41,620 nucleotides of DNA, taken from a virus. Below the pieces are notes generated by a model that was given only the letters and a program-made list of their open reading frames with translations, searched no databases and was not told where the DNA came from. The stretch spans positions 1 through 41,620 of IMG/VR virus record IMGVR_UViG_3300034072_000926. The stretch is one strand, 5' to 3'. This document shows, piece after piece, positions 25,863 through 34,196 of this stretch. The position numbers and the translations under genes are program-made. Positions within the stretch are counted from its first letter, which is position 1. Each line of letters begins with the position of its first letter.

Positions 25863-27555
25863 CGACTGCCTCCTTGAGAGTTTCCAGATCCAGGACGGTG
25901 ACCTTGAGGGTGCCCTGGTATGCAAGTTTGAACATGAGCGCTGCGTTCTTATTTGCGAAGCTCACTGCCATGGAACGATAGTCGACCGCTTTCTTGAAGG
26001 TGCCGCGCTTCAGTCCGAGGCTCGCGATAGCATCCTCAATAAGCTTCTTCTCACCATCATTGATCGCGGTAGTGTCGCCGTGGTAGCCAACATCATCGAG
26101 CTTGTCTTCGTTGGTTTCCGTGAAGACGACCATGCCCTTCTGGCTATCGAGAAGCTTTGCTTTCTCAAGTGCCTTGTAGACAGTGCGGACACTCGAACCA
26201 AATTGAACGGTCAGTTCACGCAATTCCCAGCTACGCTTGAACCATTCCTGGAAATCTTCGACCGGGCCGATTTCCTTGCGACCCAGCTTATCGAACTTGA
26301 CCATTTCCCAGTCGTCAGTGACCTCAAAGGTCTTTCCACCGCCGCCCCATTCAGGCAGGGATTCGTCGGCGCCTGGCAGATTTTCATAATAGCCAGTGAT
26401 CATGAGAACGCTGGTCTTGGCTTTACCCAAGTTGTCCCACTTCTTGCCCTTCATGAAAGTGTCGGCCATATCCTGCGCGTCAACGCTGAAATCGCGATCA
26501 CTGTTTGACGAGAAGCGATAGTTACCCTCGTCGTAGTTGGGGCCGACATAATACTTGCCAGTCGGCTTATGGCGAAGGACCCAGACATCAACTGTCGGAA
26601 TACTTTCCGCCTCGATGAAGTCCTTGATCATGCTGTATTCCAGGCCAATGGGCCTGGTGTCGATGCCTTCACGCAGAACTGGAGCCACGTTTCCGTAACG
26701 CTCGCCCTGCCAGCCATTCGGTTGGAAATAGCTCAGGAACTTACCAGTGACCTCGAGAATCGTTCCGGCTGGAAGGTTGACATAGAGCTTCGGGATATAT
26801 TCGCCGAGGTCCTTATTAGTCTGAGCACGAAATGCTTCGCGAGCCTTATACCATTCCGAGTGGGCACCTTGCGGCACATTCGCCCCATGACCGGGATGCG
26901 GGTTAGCCTTGTCATAAGCATTGATTGCTGCATGATATGCAGGATTGGCCGCGCCATACATGATGTCGAGGTCTTGTGTGACCTTCCAGCGACTTCCAGT
27001 GACCATCTGCTGACGAATGTTCACCTTCGGCTGCTTCTTGCGCGCTTCCGGCTTTTCGACCAGCTGAACGTTCTTCGCGAACGTTGCTTTATCGTTCTTC
27101 GACCAGAAGACAATCACATCATCAGGAGTGTATCGGGATTCACCCAGCTTGGTATATTCCTGGCGAACTTGTTCATGTGCGACGGAATCAGCTTTCCAAG
27201 CCTTTTCCCAGTCAGCTTCACGCTCGGGAATGAGTTCCATGCGATCATACGCCTCGTAGGTATATGAACCGCCACGCCCGTTCGGAACGGTCCGAGCAGG
27301 GTAATGGACTTTGTGACGGAAGGACTGATCGATCGCCTCGAACTGCGACCTCAAGTCATTAAGACGACGTTCACGTTCGTCCTTCTCAGCTTGGGTCAGC
27401 TTGTCATCCGCGTTCGGAAGTGCGGTGCTGCTGATTTCGACAACAACTTCCTTACCAGTTTTGTCGTCTTTACTATTCCAGCGCCTGATCAGTTCAGTTC
27501 CCTTTGGCACCTTCATGTAAAGCCCCTTCTGAAACGGGCTTGCCTTGAGTTCCAT
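25855..27555 (-). CDS. Large hypothetical protein, 566 aa
   Basis: From ATG 27553-27555 with AGGAGG upstream; the longer open frame lacks a ribosome site. An N-terminal coiled stretch (about 45-75) and a segment RYTPDDVIVFWSKNDKATFAKNVQLVEK resemble the barrel motif of the 22.5-24 kb paralogues. Later regions are Trp/Tyr/Gly-rich (LPAGTILEVTGKFLSYFQPNG). A helix-turn-helix-like LTVQFGSSVRTVYKALEKAKLL lies near 440. No enzyme motif recognised. Confidence 0.72.
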   Translation of the reverse strand: MELKASPFQKGLYMKVPKGTELIRRWNSKDDKTGKEVVVEISSTALPNADDKLTQAEKDERERRLNDLRSQFEAIDQSFRHKVHYPARTVPNGRGGSYTYEAYDRMELIPEREADWEKAWKADSVAHEQVRQEYTKLGESRYTPDDVIVFWSKNDKATFAKNVQLVEKPEARKKQPKVNIRQQMVTGSRWKVTQDLDIMYGAANPAYHAAINAYDKANPHPGHGANVPQGAHSEWYKAREAFRAQTNKDLGEYIPKLYVNLPAGTILEVTGKFLSYFQPNGWQGERYGNVAPVLREGIDTRPIGLEYSMIKDFIEAESIPTVDVWVLRHKPTGKYYVGPNYDEGNYRFSSNSDRDFSVDAQDMADTFMKGKKWDNLGKAKTSVLMITGYYENLPGADESLPEWGGGGKTFEVTDDWEMVKFDKLGRKEIGPVEDFQEWFKRSWELRELTVQFGSSVRTVYKALEKAKLLDSQKGMVVFTETNEDKLDDVGYHGDTTAINDGEKKLIEDAIASLGLKRGTFKKAVDYRSMAVSFANKNAALMFKLAYQGTLKVTVLDLETLKEAVDG

Positions 27556-27610
27556 AAGTCCTCCTAAGATTACCCGAGGACTATAAAGAGTTCCTACCAT
27601 GTTGCAAGCA

Positions 27611-27645
27611 GAAAAAGAGCCCCGATCTGTTTCCAGACCGGGGCC
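27611..27645 (-). terminator. Intrinsic terminator
   Basis: GCCCCGATCTG/CAGACCGGGGC (one mismatch) with a GAAA loop on the minus strand, followed by CTTTTTC. It separates the 566-aa gene from the antitoxin gene region. Confidence 0.85.
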
Positions 27646-27833
27646 AAGAAGCGGGAGCAAGCTCAACCGCTACAGGAGATACTCAGGCTATTGTCACCCG
27701 CTATTTTCGGCAGGTTCGGGTCTTTCCACCCATCCCCTAGAAGCTTTTCGGCCTCGTTCCCTATCGTTGCGCGTTATCGTCGCCACACCACCTTTGTAAC
27801 ATAGCCAAAGATAGAGTCAACCACTATTTTGAA
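27646..27833 (-). other. Intergenic with promoter and possible 30-codon frame
   Basis: Minus strand TTGACT-16-TACAAA near 27813, with a CTTTG/CAAAG dyad. A GTG-started frame of 30 codons (basic, ending PEPAENSG) lies between it and the terminator. Coding status uncertain; could be a small RNA. Confidence 0.35.
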
Positions 27834-28022
27834 TTAATCTAGTGTGTGGCGAGAAATTCCTGCGAGGTGGATCATAACCGCGTTGGTCCCCTCATCAGTC
27901 GCACTCAGTTCCCTTGGAGTTCCACCAAGAGTAGCAGAGGTATGGTCAATCCAATCAAGGGCACGAGCTTCATCACCCAAAATATCAGTCGCCTTGTCGA
28001 TAATCTTTTCTAAGTTGGTCAT
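27834..28022 (-). CDS. Stand-alone MbcA/ParS/Xre-type antitoxin domain
   Basis: 62 residues from ATG 28020-28022 (GGAG 8 bases upstream). ILGDEARALDWIDHTSATLGGTPRELSATDEGTNAVMIHLAGI follows the DUF2384/MbcA-ParS-Xre C-terminal pattern: lGd...A..WL.....LGG.TP.eL..T..G...V...L..I. In cells this domain binds RES-type toxins. There is no toxin gene and no helix-turn-helix here, so it could be a phage anti-toxin. It overlaps the upstream stop (TGAATTGATG). Confidence 0.7.
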   Translation of the reverse strand: MTNLEKIIDKATDILGDEARALDWIDHTSATLGGTPRELSATDEGTNAVMIHLAGISRHTLD

Positions 28023-28026
28023 CAAT

Positions 28027-28521
28027 TCACTCCACGTGAAGTTCAAAAGTCTTAACCATCTTAGCATAATTGTCCACATCGCCGCACTTAAAAAGCGCAA
28101 GTCTGGAGATTGTGTAATGACCGGGAATGAGGTTCTTTGGGACAGTGAAAGCCTGAGATAGGAGTTCAGTTTTATCACCTGCATAGAATGTGCCGTCATC
28201 TGAGTTCCACATTACACTCTTACCTTCTGCGAGATTCAGAACCCAACGCCAACTTGTCTTCACATAGCAAGGTTTTCCCTCTATCCTCTGGATCATCATA
28301 TTATAGAATAGCTGCTGGTCGCGGCTTGCAACAGTGACCGCGTCACCGAATGGTGTTGCGGAAACAGAGGTACTTGAAATCGTTGCCGTTGCATCAGTGT
28401 CTCGATCGTTCTGAACTGAGTCACCGGCACTCTTGATGATCAGACCGATGAGCATGAATACGCAGGTAAAAACGAGAATGATGCCGCCGATCTTAGCGGA
28501 TGTTTGAAGATACTTAGACAT
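28027..28521 (-). CDS. Membrane-anchored hypothetical protein, 164 aa
   Basis: N-terminal anchor (IGGIILVFTCVFMLIGLII), Thr/Ser-rich linker, then a periplasmic-type domain with two Cys. Unknown. Confidence 0.7.
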   Translation of the reverse strand: MSKYLQTSAKIGGIILVFTCVFMLIGLIIKSAGDSVQNDRDTDATATISSTSVSATPFGDAVTVASRDQQLFYNMMIQRIEGKPCYVKTSWRWVLNLAEGKSVMWNSDDGTFYAGDKTELLSQAFTVPKNLIPGHYTISRLALFKCGDVDNYAKMVKTFELHVE

Positions 28522-28544
28522 TTGAGGAACTCCACAGACAAGAA

Positions 28545-28578
28545 CGGCCCGAGGTATTTACCAACGGGCCGCTTTTTC
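28545..28578 (+). terminator. GC hairpin with T-run on plus strand
   Basis: CGGCCCG/CGGGCCG followed by CTTTTTCT on the plus strand; on the minus strand the trailing sequence is TTCTTGT. It sits after the DUF350 gene, so it probably works leftward in spite of the weaker run. Confidence 0.55.
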
Positions 28579-28596
28579 TCTTGTCTTGTAAAGCCC

Positions 28597-29052
28597 TTAG
28601 GGGACCATACAGAATGCCTGCAGGACGCCGAAGACCAGACCCATGCCGCCGATGAACGTGCCGCTTGCCACACAGTTTTCCTCGATGCGCTTCTCGATAC
28701 CCGAGAACAGTTTGGCGAGGATGAAGAACACGACCAGCTGGACGACCGCAGCAACGACACTCCAGAGCAGCATGTCGAGCATACTGACCGAGTGACTGAT
28801 GACCACACCCATCGGGATTGCGAAGCCCAGGAGGGTTCCGACCAGCTGGACAGCCGCTGCATTGTTGCCGGCTTTGATCAGCGTGAATTCCTTATGGGGC
28901 GTGATTGCCACATAGAGGATCAGGAAGATCACGGCCAGGACGATCGAGGCGCCGAAGTAGGCCAGGAAGTGAGGAAGTGCATCGCCGAAATAAGCCATCG
29001 TGGCCTTCGTAATTTCGCCGGGTGCAGGCGGGGCAGGAACATGAACAGTCAT
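28597..29052 (-). CDS. DUF350 membrane protein (YjfL-like)
   Basis: 151 residues with four membrane helices: about 27-50, 65-88 (containing LVGTLLGFAIPMGVVI), 93-115 and 125-148. This is the DUF350 arrangement. In enterobacteria the family (YjfL) is linked to a glutathionylspermidine-synthase-like ATP-grasp enzyme and DUF1190 proteins. All three families occur in this operon. Confidence 0.82.
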   Translation of the reverse strand: MTVHVPAPPAPGEITKATMAYFGDALPHFLAYFGASIVLAVIFLILYVAITPHKEFTLIKAGNNAAAVQLVGTLLGFAIPMGVVISHSVSMLDMLLWSVVAAVVQLVVFFILAKLFSGIEKRIEENCVASGTFIGGMGLVFGVLQAFCMVP

Positions 29053-29061
29053 ACGATCTCC

Positions 29062-30243
29062 TTACGATTCGGGCAGGAAGTAGTGAGGAATGAAGTGGGA
29101 CAGGTTACCTGTGACCTCACTCACATCCTCGCGGATGCCCATACCCGAGGGGCGACCGCCGACAATCCAGCTGCCGAGGATCGGGGTCATGCCGTCGAAC
29201 TTCTGCAGTGGAAGGTATTCTTGGAAAATCGAAGCCGCGAGATTGTCATAGCCACGGCTTACACCCTCGGCTGCAACCTTGCCATCGCGAATGATCTTCA
29301 CGTCAGCCCCTTCGCGGGCCAGCATAGGCTTTTCCACGTAGGTGCCACCGAGGGGTGCGCTGCTCCAGTAGCTGGGCAGCAGGTTTTCGTGACCCTCATA
29401 GAGCTCCCAGAGGATCGGAAGGATGCCCTTGTTCGAGAGAATCAGCTTCCAGGCCGGCTCGATAACGTCCCAGGGCTCCTTGATCATATTCAGGCCGAAC
29501 TCTTCGCGGATCAGCCATTCCCAGGGATAGAGCTTGAAGATCGTATTGATCGGCTTCTCATCCAGATCAGTGAACGTCCGGCCGTTCCAGCCGATGTCTT
29601 CGATGTTGATGTATTTGGTGCTCAGACCGGCCTGATGGGCGCAATCCCGGAGATATTCAGCGGTGCCGAAGTCTTCAGCATTTTCGGCGACGGCTGCGAA
29701 ATACATGGTTTCGCTTGGGCCGAGCAAAGCAGTGCCGACGTCCTTCATGACTTCGATCATGCGCTCATGGATGCTGTTGAACTGGTCCAGGGACTGTCCC
29801 GAACGCTTCGCATAGTCCTCCATCCAGAGCCACTGAGCGACGCTGGCTTCGAGCAGCGAGGTCGGAGTGTCAGCGTTGAATTCCAGCATCTTCGGCGTGC
29901 CATTTGCGTCGAACGCGAAGTCGAAACGGCCGTAGAGGTCGATGTCCTGACGATCCCAGGACTTCTTGATCAGGTCGTGATATTCGGACGGGATAGCGAG
30001 CTTGCTCAGCATGGGAGAGCCCTGCTCGATCACATGCTGGACAGCGGAGAGACACATGCGATACAGATTGGCGCTTGCGTCTTCGACCTTCTCGATTTCA
30101 CCTTCCGTGAATTCGTAGGCCACGCTCTCGTCCCAATACTTGGGATCCTGACCAGGCTCGGTCGCGAGGGTGTGCCAGTTGAAACCGATTTTCTCGCACT
30201 GTGCCTGCCAGTCCGGACGGGCCTCGATCTGAATACGCTTCAT
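29062..30243 (-). CDS. Glutathionylspermidine-synthase-like ATP-grasp enzyme (YgiC/YjfC family)
   Basis: 393 residues from ATG 30241-30243 (CAGGAG upstream); full length for the YgiC/YjfC family (about 390). Family segments: YWDESVAYEFT, GRFDFAFDANGTPKMLEFNADTPTSLLEAS (metal/ATP-binding), the YPWEWL motif, GILPILWELYEGHENLLPSY, and C-terminal VEKPMLAREGADV with GSWIVGGRPSGMGIRED. The family should ligate an amine or amino acid to a carboxylate using ATP; the cellular substrate is not established. Promoter TTGACT-16-TAGTGT lies upstream. Confidence 0.9.
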   Translation of the reverse strand: MKRIQIEARPDWQAQCEKIGFNWHTLATEPGQDPKYWDESVAYEFTEGEIEKVEDASANLYRMCLSAVQHVIEQGSPMLSKLAIPSEYHDLIKKSWDRQDIDLYGRFDFAFDANGTPKMLEFNADTPTSLLEASVAQWLWMEDYAKRSGQSLDQFNSIHERMIEVMKDVGTALLGPSETMYFAAVAENAEDFGTAEYLRDCAHQAGLSTKYINIEDIGWNGRTFTDLDEKPINTIFKLYPWEWLIREEFGLNMIKEPWDVIEPAWKLILSNKGILPILWELYEGHENLLPSYWSSAPLGGTYVEKPMLAREGADVKIIRDGKVAAEGVSRGYDNLAASIFQEYLPLQKFDGMTPILGSWIVGGRPSGMGIREDVSEVTGNLSHFIPHYFLPES

Positions 30244-30304
30244 GTAAACTCCTGTTTCTGTTGTTCTGGACACTACAGCCTAAACAGCTCTAGTCAACCA
30301 CAAT

Positions 30305-30787
30305 CTAGCTGTTCTGTCCATTTGCTGGCATAGTCACAATAGCCCCGACCGTGTAGAAATCATCATAGGAGCCAGGGATACGACAGGTGATCTTATATTT
30401 CTTGCCGACCGGCGTAGCGAGGATCCACGTTATGGCGCTCTCGTCTTTAACGGTCTTAGTCACTTGGGCAACTATCAAAGGCACCGAACCCTTGCAAGCT
30501 GCGTCAGTGTTGACCTGTTCATATTCCGCGCCCGGAGTCACAAGGACTTCAACGGTATTAGTCTTGTAGATGACTTGCGGCGGCTTAACGTATTTGGTGT
30601 GGACTATCTTATTGATATGTTCAGTCCTTGTTATTGGAAGGGCACGTGAAATCACAATACCGAGTCCAATAACAGAACTAATAGCCAGTCCAGTCGTGGC
30701 AACTAGAGCAAAGCTTCGGTCAGACTTGGGATAGAAGATATAGCTAAGGACGAGGATTGCTACCCCTAGCGATATATACATCCACAT
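30305..30787 (-). CDS. Two-TM hypothetical protein, 160 aa
   Basis: Two membrane helices (MWMYISLGVAILVLSYIFY and LVATTGLAISSVIGLGIVI), then a Cys-pair soluble domain. Fourth position of the YgiBC-like operon. Unknown. Confidence 0.75.
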   Translation of the reverse strand: MWMYISLGVAILVLSYIFYPKSDRSFALVATTGLAISSVIGLGIVISRALPITRTEHINKIVHTKYVKPPQVIYKTNTVEVLVTPGAEYEQVNTDAACKGSVPLIVAQVTKTVKDESAITWILATPVGKKYKITCRIPGSYDDFYTVGAIVTMPANGQNS

Positions 30788-30796
30788 GACGAAACC

Positions 30797-31318
30797 TTAC
30801 TTGACTGGTGCAGGGGCCGGAACAGGCGCAGGTGTCGGAGCAGGCACTGGCGCATTTTCCGTAGGTGCCGGCTGCACAGGTGCAGGAACAGGGACCGGGG
30901 CAGGAGTCTGCGGGGCCGGCTCATCTTCCTTGTATGCCGGGCTAATGCCGAGCGGATTCAGGCCGAGACGCTGACTGAATTCCTGGAGCGTAATGCCCTC
31001 CATCCAGATTACACAGTCGTCCTTCGAATTCATGTAATATATCGTCTGCGAGCCATATGTCGTAACATTACTGCTCTCAACGAACACGCGAACGCCAGAT
31101 TGTGCTGCGGTCGGAGTGAGGAATCGGGCGCGCAGATCACCTGTGAGTTCATATGTGCCACGGTTCACACCGATTTCATTTGTAGGAAGACAGCGATATG
31201 CCTGTTCACCTACACCGATTGCCTTGACATCGATGCGCTGCTGTTCCGGATTTGCGGGCTCTGCGCAAGCGGACAGTAGAAGTCCGCTTGCGAGCACCGA
31301 GAGGGAAAGTAGCCGCAT
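30797..31318 (-). CDS. Lipoprotein with Pro/Ala tail, 173 aa
   Basis: Signal peptide ending LLLSAC (lipobox, Cys 18), a folded domain with two Cys, and a C-terminal 45 residues of PAP/PVP/APT repeats that could span the periplasm or bind cell wall. TAATG overlap with the DUF1190 gene. Confidence 0.82.
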   Translation of the reverse strand: MRLLSLSVLASGLLLSACAEPANPEQQRIDVKAIGVGEQAYRCLPTNEIGVNRGTYELTGDLRARFLTPTAAQSGVRVFVESSNVTTYGSQTIYYMNSKDDCVIWMEGITLQEFSQRLGLNPLGISPAYKEDEPAPQTPAPVPVPAPVQPAPTENAPVPAPTPAPVPAPAPVK

Positions 31319-32088
31319 TAGCCGCCGAAGCCACCGCCGAAGGAACGACCCGAACCGCCGAAGCCGCCACGCGAGCTGAACGAGCTGCTGCCCGAATAGC
31401 TCTTGGCCGACGAGTAGGAACGACCGCTCGAATAGCTGGAACCCGACGAGAAGGTCGACCGACCGAAGCTGCTGGGGTTCTTCGCCGCATAGCTGGACTT
31501 GAACGAGGTCGACGGCTTGAACGAGCTACCGAAGCCACCGCGCATCGAAGCCGGCGGCGTCATTGCGGTCGAGCTCTTCAGATTGCCCTTGGTCGAGATC
31601 GACGACTTGCTCGAATACGGAGCAGTGCCGATGGGTGCGCGGCTGGAATAACCGCGACCGCTCGAATAGATCGGAGCAGCATAGCCGGCGCCACGACGTT
31701 CACGTTCGCGATAGCTGCCCGGGCCATAATAGAGAGGAGCCGGCGTCGACATTGCGCTGCCGAGCAGATAACCCATCATTGCCGGAACGAAAATATTGCT
31801 GGCGCCGCCATATTCCGAAGCGGGGCGACACATGTCTGCGCCGAACTGGGCGACACAGCTTGCACGGTCGTTGAACTTGGGCGCATTCTGGACATGTTCC
31901 TGACGAGCCAGCTTGTCGGCTGCATCGCAGGTTTCCTGGTCATATACAGCGACGCATTCCGCCTTGTTTGCGAAAGTGCCACCGTTGTCGGGCTTGCTAT
32001 CGGCCGGTGCTTCACCACATGCCGAAAGAGCAGCCATTGCGCTTACACTGGCCATCAGGACCAGCGATACGCTCGCGCTACGCTTCAT
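31318..32088 (-). CDS. DUF1190 lipoprotein (YgiB-like)
   Basis: 256 residues. Lipobox AALSAC (Cys 24). ECVAVYDQETCDAA, FNDRASCVAQFGADMC and FVPAMMGYLLG are the DUF1190/YgiB signatures. The last 120 residues are Ser/Gly/Phe/Tyr-rich (SSYSSGRSYSSAKS, GGFGGSGRSFGGGFGG), as in YgiB tails. First gene of the five-gene envelope operon. TTGACA lies 60-65 bases upstream; AATCTACC/GGTAGATT arms bracket the leader. Confidence 0.85.
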   Translation of the reverse strand: MKRSASVSLVLMASVSAMAALSACGEAPADSKPDNGGTFANKAECVAVYDQETCDAADKLARQEHVQNAPKFNDRASCVAQFGADMCRPASEYGGASNIFVPAMMGYLLGSAMSTPAPLYYGPGSYRERERRGAGYAAPIYSSGRGYSSRAPIGTAPYSSKSSISTKGNLKSSTAMTPPASMRGGFGSSFKPSTSFKSSYAAKNPSSFGRSTFSSGSSYSSGRSYSSAKSYSGSSSFSSRGGFGGSGRSFGGGFGG

Positions 32089-32154
32089 TTAATCTACCTT
32101 CCCTCTCAGTTGAGCTACTTGAGGAATTCCTTTTGCTGGGCTTTGGGTAGATTG

Positions 32155-32388
32155 TCAACCATTCTTTGGTCGGAAATTTACAACTATTAGGTTATCATCT
32201 TGTTCTAGGACGCGATTGCTATCGTCGAGCGCTTCTGCGGCTTCTGTCGTCCAGTCAAGATGCAATAGGAGGGATTCTGCCAACTCTGCAATGGTTGTGT
32301 TATGTTCGCCGTTGCATAGGTAAAAATCCAATGCAAGCATGAGCATATTCAGCTCGTCTAGTGTTAAATCGTTTACGTTGTGTCTCAT
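32155..32388 (-). CDS. Small hypothetical protein, 77 aa
   Basis: From ATG 32386-32388; the longer open frame overlaps the upstream gene. Helical, acidic, Leu-rich (LTLDELNMLMLALDFYLC). Weak ribosome site. A GGGGAGAAG/CTTCTCCCC hairpin lies just upstream. Confidence 0.6.
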   Translation of the reverse strand: MRHNVNDLTLDELNMLMLALDFYLCNGEHNTTIAELAESLLLHLDWTTEAAEALDDSNRVLEQDDNLIVVNFRPKNG

Positions 32389-32402
32389 TTGCTCACCAAA
32401 AT

Positions 32403-32424
32403 GGGGAGAAGTTTCCTTCTCCCC
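32403..32424 (-). terminator. 9-bp hairpin with GAAA loop, terminator or attenuator
   Basis: GGGGAGAAG-GAAA-CTTCTCCCC then ATTTTG on the minus strand, between the 282-aa and 77-aa genes. Confidence 0.6.
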
Positions 32425-32455
32425 ACTATAGCAAAACTGGAGATTTATCGCTATA

Positions 32456-33304
32456 TTAACCCTGCCAACCTTTTGGTGGCTTGCAACCACCAGCAAAGGC
32501 ACTAGGCAGATCCTTGACGACAACTTCCTTTTTCACGACCTCAATACCACGCTTTTCGAGGTTGCGACGGCTATCATAGTAGACTTCCATCGTGGCTTTC
32601 AATTCACCACGGGTGAAATCAACCGTCTGCGTCTTGAAGTCAGCCTTGTCACCAAAGCCTGCACCCATTTCGAACGGATTCTCAAGAGGTGCCGGATTGC
32701 TCACGATGGTATCAGAGATCGACGTCATCGAAGCAGTCGAGGCCAATGGCGTCATGCTGCGAAGACCCTTAACAGTAGATGCCGTGAGTGGAACTGCATC
32801 AGCTGAACTTGCCGTCCAATATGGATCCCTTGGCATTCCAGGCACCCATGGTGTTTGGAATGGGTTAGGACGGGGGTGAGGATAGTGATGAACGTGATGA
32901 ACCACCGGCTTAGCGACTTCATCATAGACCATTACACCAATGACGCCAGTGATGATCTCTTCGCCTTCCTCTGCGGTCAAAGCACTGTAGGACTTCTCCT
33001 TGTCCTCAAACGTGAACTTTGCCACGCTGTCGCTATTGAGTGTCCAGCCAGGAATACGGATCGAACCCCAAGGGGAGACCACATAGCCACGGCTTTCAGG
33101 AGTTGCTCGCTCACCGGTGAAGATGCTCTTGCCGTCCACACTAGGAACGACGAGAACGCGCTTGCCGGTCTTGTTCTTGAACTCTAGTTCGAATTCAGAA
33201 CCTTTGCGGCCTTCGATGAAGATATTGCCCTCATGGGCATATTCGGTGACGGGACGGTCTTTGACCAAGATATTGAGCTCATAGGCTCTAGTCGCATTGA
33301 ACAT
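32456..33304 (-). CDS. Conserved hypothetical protein, GVIGV-type beta domain, 282 aa
   Basis: Residues 30-130 match a widespread uncharacterised bacterial family: FELEFKNKTGKRVLVVPSVDG, RGYVVSPWGSIRIPGW, VAKFTFEDKEKSYSAL, GVIGVMVY. The middle is His/Pro-rich (VVHHVHHYPHPRPNPF). The C-terminus has VYYDSRRNLEKRGIEV and CKPPKGW. Function not known. A late-like CATAAATA and a TTGAGGGG/CCCCTCAA hairpin lie upstream. Confidence 0.7.
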   Translation of the reverse strand: MFNATRAYELNILVKDRPVTEYAHEGNIFIEGRKGSEFELEFKNKTGKRVLVVPSVDGKSIFTGERATPESRGYVVSPWGSIRIPGWTLNSDSVAKFTFEDKEKSYSALTAEEGEEIITGVIGVMVYDEVAKPVVHHVHHYPHPRPNPFQTPWVPGMPRDPYWTASSADAVPLTASTVKGLRSMTPLASTASMTSISDTIVSNPAPLENPFEMGAGFGDKADFKTQTVDFTRGELKATMEVYYDSRRNLEKRGIEVVKKEVVVKDLPSAFAGGCKPPKGWQG

Positions 33305-33361
33305 GCTATTTCTCCACTGCCTACCTACGTGTAGGACTTTTGAGGGGCCATCCCCTCAACT

Positions 33362-33727
33362 CTATTTATGTAGAGCCAAATACACTAATAGCACATATGT
33401 GAGTTGATGTGCAAGTTGATCAGCGCCCAAGAGATTCCAGAACGCTTTATCCTTCATGTTGATTGAATACCAGCCAGTTATCTTTGATTTCAGATAATCC
33501 AAGTGGTAATGGATCAGAGTATCTATGATGAATACCTGAGCAGCAATGGCTTCAAAGCCCAACATGCCAAAAACAAAGGCCGTTCCACATCCATGGAAGA
33601 AGGCATGATGCACACCACCTTCATGGAGGTAACGACCCTTGTTCTCGAGCATATATTTGAACTGGAAGACGTAATCAAACAGGAAGTGTTTGATCAGGAG
33701 CCCAGTCATCAACCAAAGTGCTATCAT
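33362..33727 (-). CDS. DUF3307 membrane protein
   Basis: 121 residues with three or four membrane helices. HFLFDYVFQ, a following K, then GVHHAFFHG and DTLIHYHLDYLK give the His/Asp pattern of DUF3307, a family common in phages and bacteria with no established function. Confidence 0.75.
   Translation of the reverse strand: MIALWLMTGLLIKHFLFDYVFQFKYMLENKGRYLHEGGVHHAFFHGCGTAFVFGMLGFEAIAAQVFIIDTLIHYHLDYLKSKITGWYSINMKDKAFWNLLGADQLAHQLTYVLLVYLALHK
33363..33370 (-). promoter_or_regulatory. Late-like promoter CATAAATA
   Basis: Minus-strand CATAAATAGAG about 60 nt upstream of the 282-aa gene, followed at once by a perfect 8-bp hairpin TTGAGGGG/CCCCTCAA. Confidence 0.4.
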
Positions 33728-33731
33728 GCAC

Positions 33732-34196
33732 TCAGTTTACGGGAGGCGAGTCCTCGTTGTCAATTTCCTTCACATCGTCTTGCTTGCTCAGGAGTAGAGG
33801 CAAGATAGCGAAGATGATTGCCAGTGCAATGACAATCTTAATGGGCTGACCCTTTGCTGAGGTTGCCGCTGCACTGATGACAAAGAATGCCAAGAGGGAA
33901 GTGCTCACCGGACGGAGACGGAAGTAGGTCTCGACCTTATCGAGGAGGTTCTTGTCTCCCTCGATACGACCGGCCAGTGTCTTTTCCGTCTCCGTCACAT
34001 AGCCCTCAGGATTGTCAGCAGTGCGGTTCTGAGGGTTCAACGGATCATACTGCATACGATTCAACGTCTTGTGCAGATACGCTATAAGACGTCGGAAGGG
34101 TGCAAATCGAAGCAGATATCGGTCATACCGAGCCAACAGGCTGTTGCTGGCTTCTTCCACCTTGTGGGAGAAATCTGCAAAGAAACGTTGATTCAT
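33732..34196 (-). CDS. Two-TM hypothetical protein, 154 aa
   Basis: Basic amphipathic N-terminal half, then two close membrane helices (VSTSLLAFFVISAAATSA and IKIVIALAIIFAILPLLL) and an acidic tail. ATGA-coupled to the Nudix gene. Confidence 0.72.
   Translation of the reverse strand: MNQRFFADFSHKVEEASNSLLARYDRYLLRFAPFRRLIAYLHKTLNRMQYDPLNPQNRTADNPEGYVTETEKTLAGRIEGDKNLLDKVETYFRLRPVSTSLLAFFVISAAATSAKGQPIKIVIALAIIFAILPLLLSKQDDVKEIDNEDSPPVN

Noticed and set aside
28504-30333. 609-codon open frame on the plus strand
   Set aside because: Antisense to the DUF350 and ATP-grasp genes, which are recognised families with good ribosome sites.
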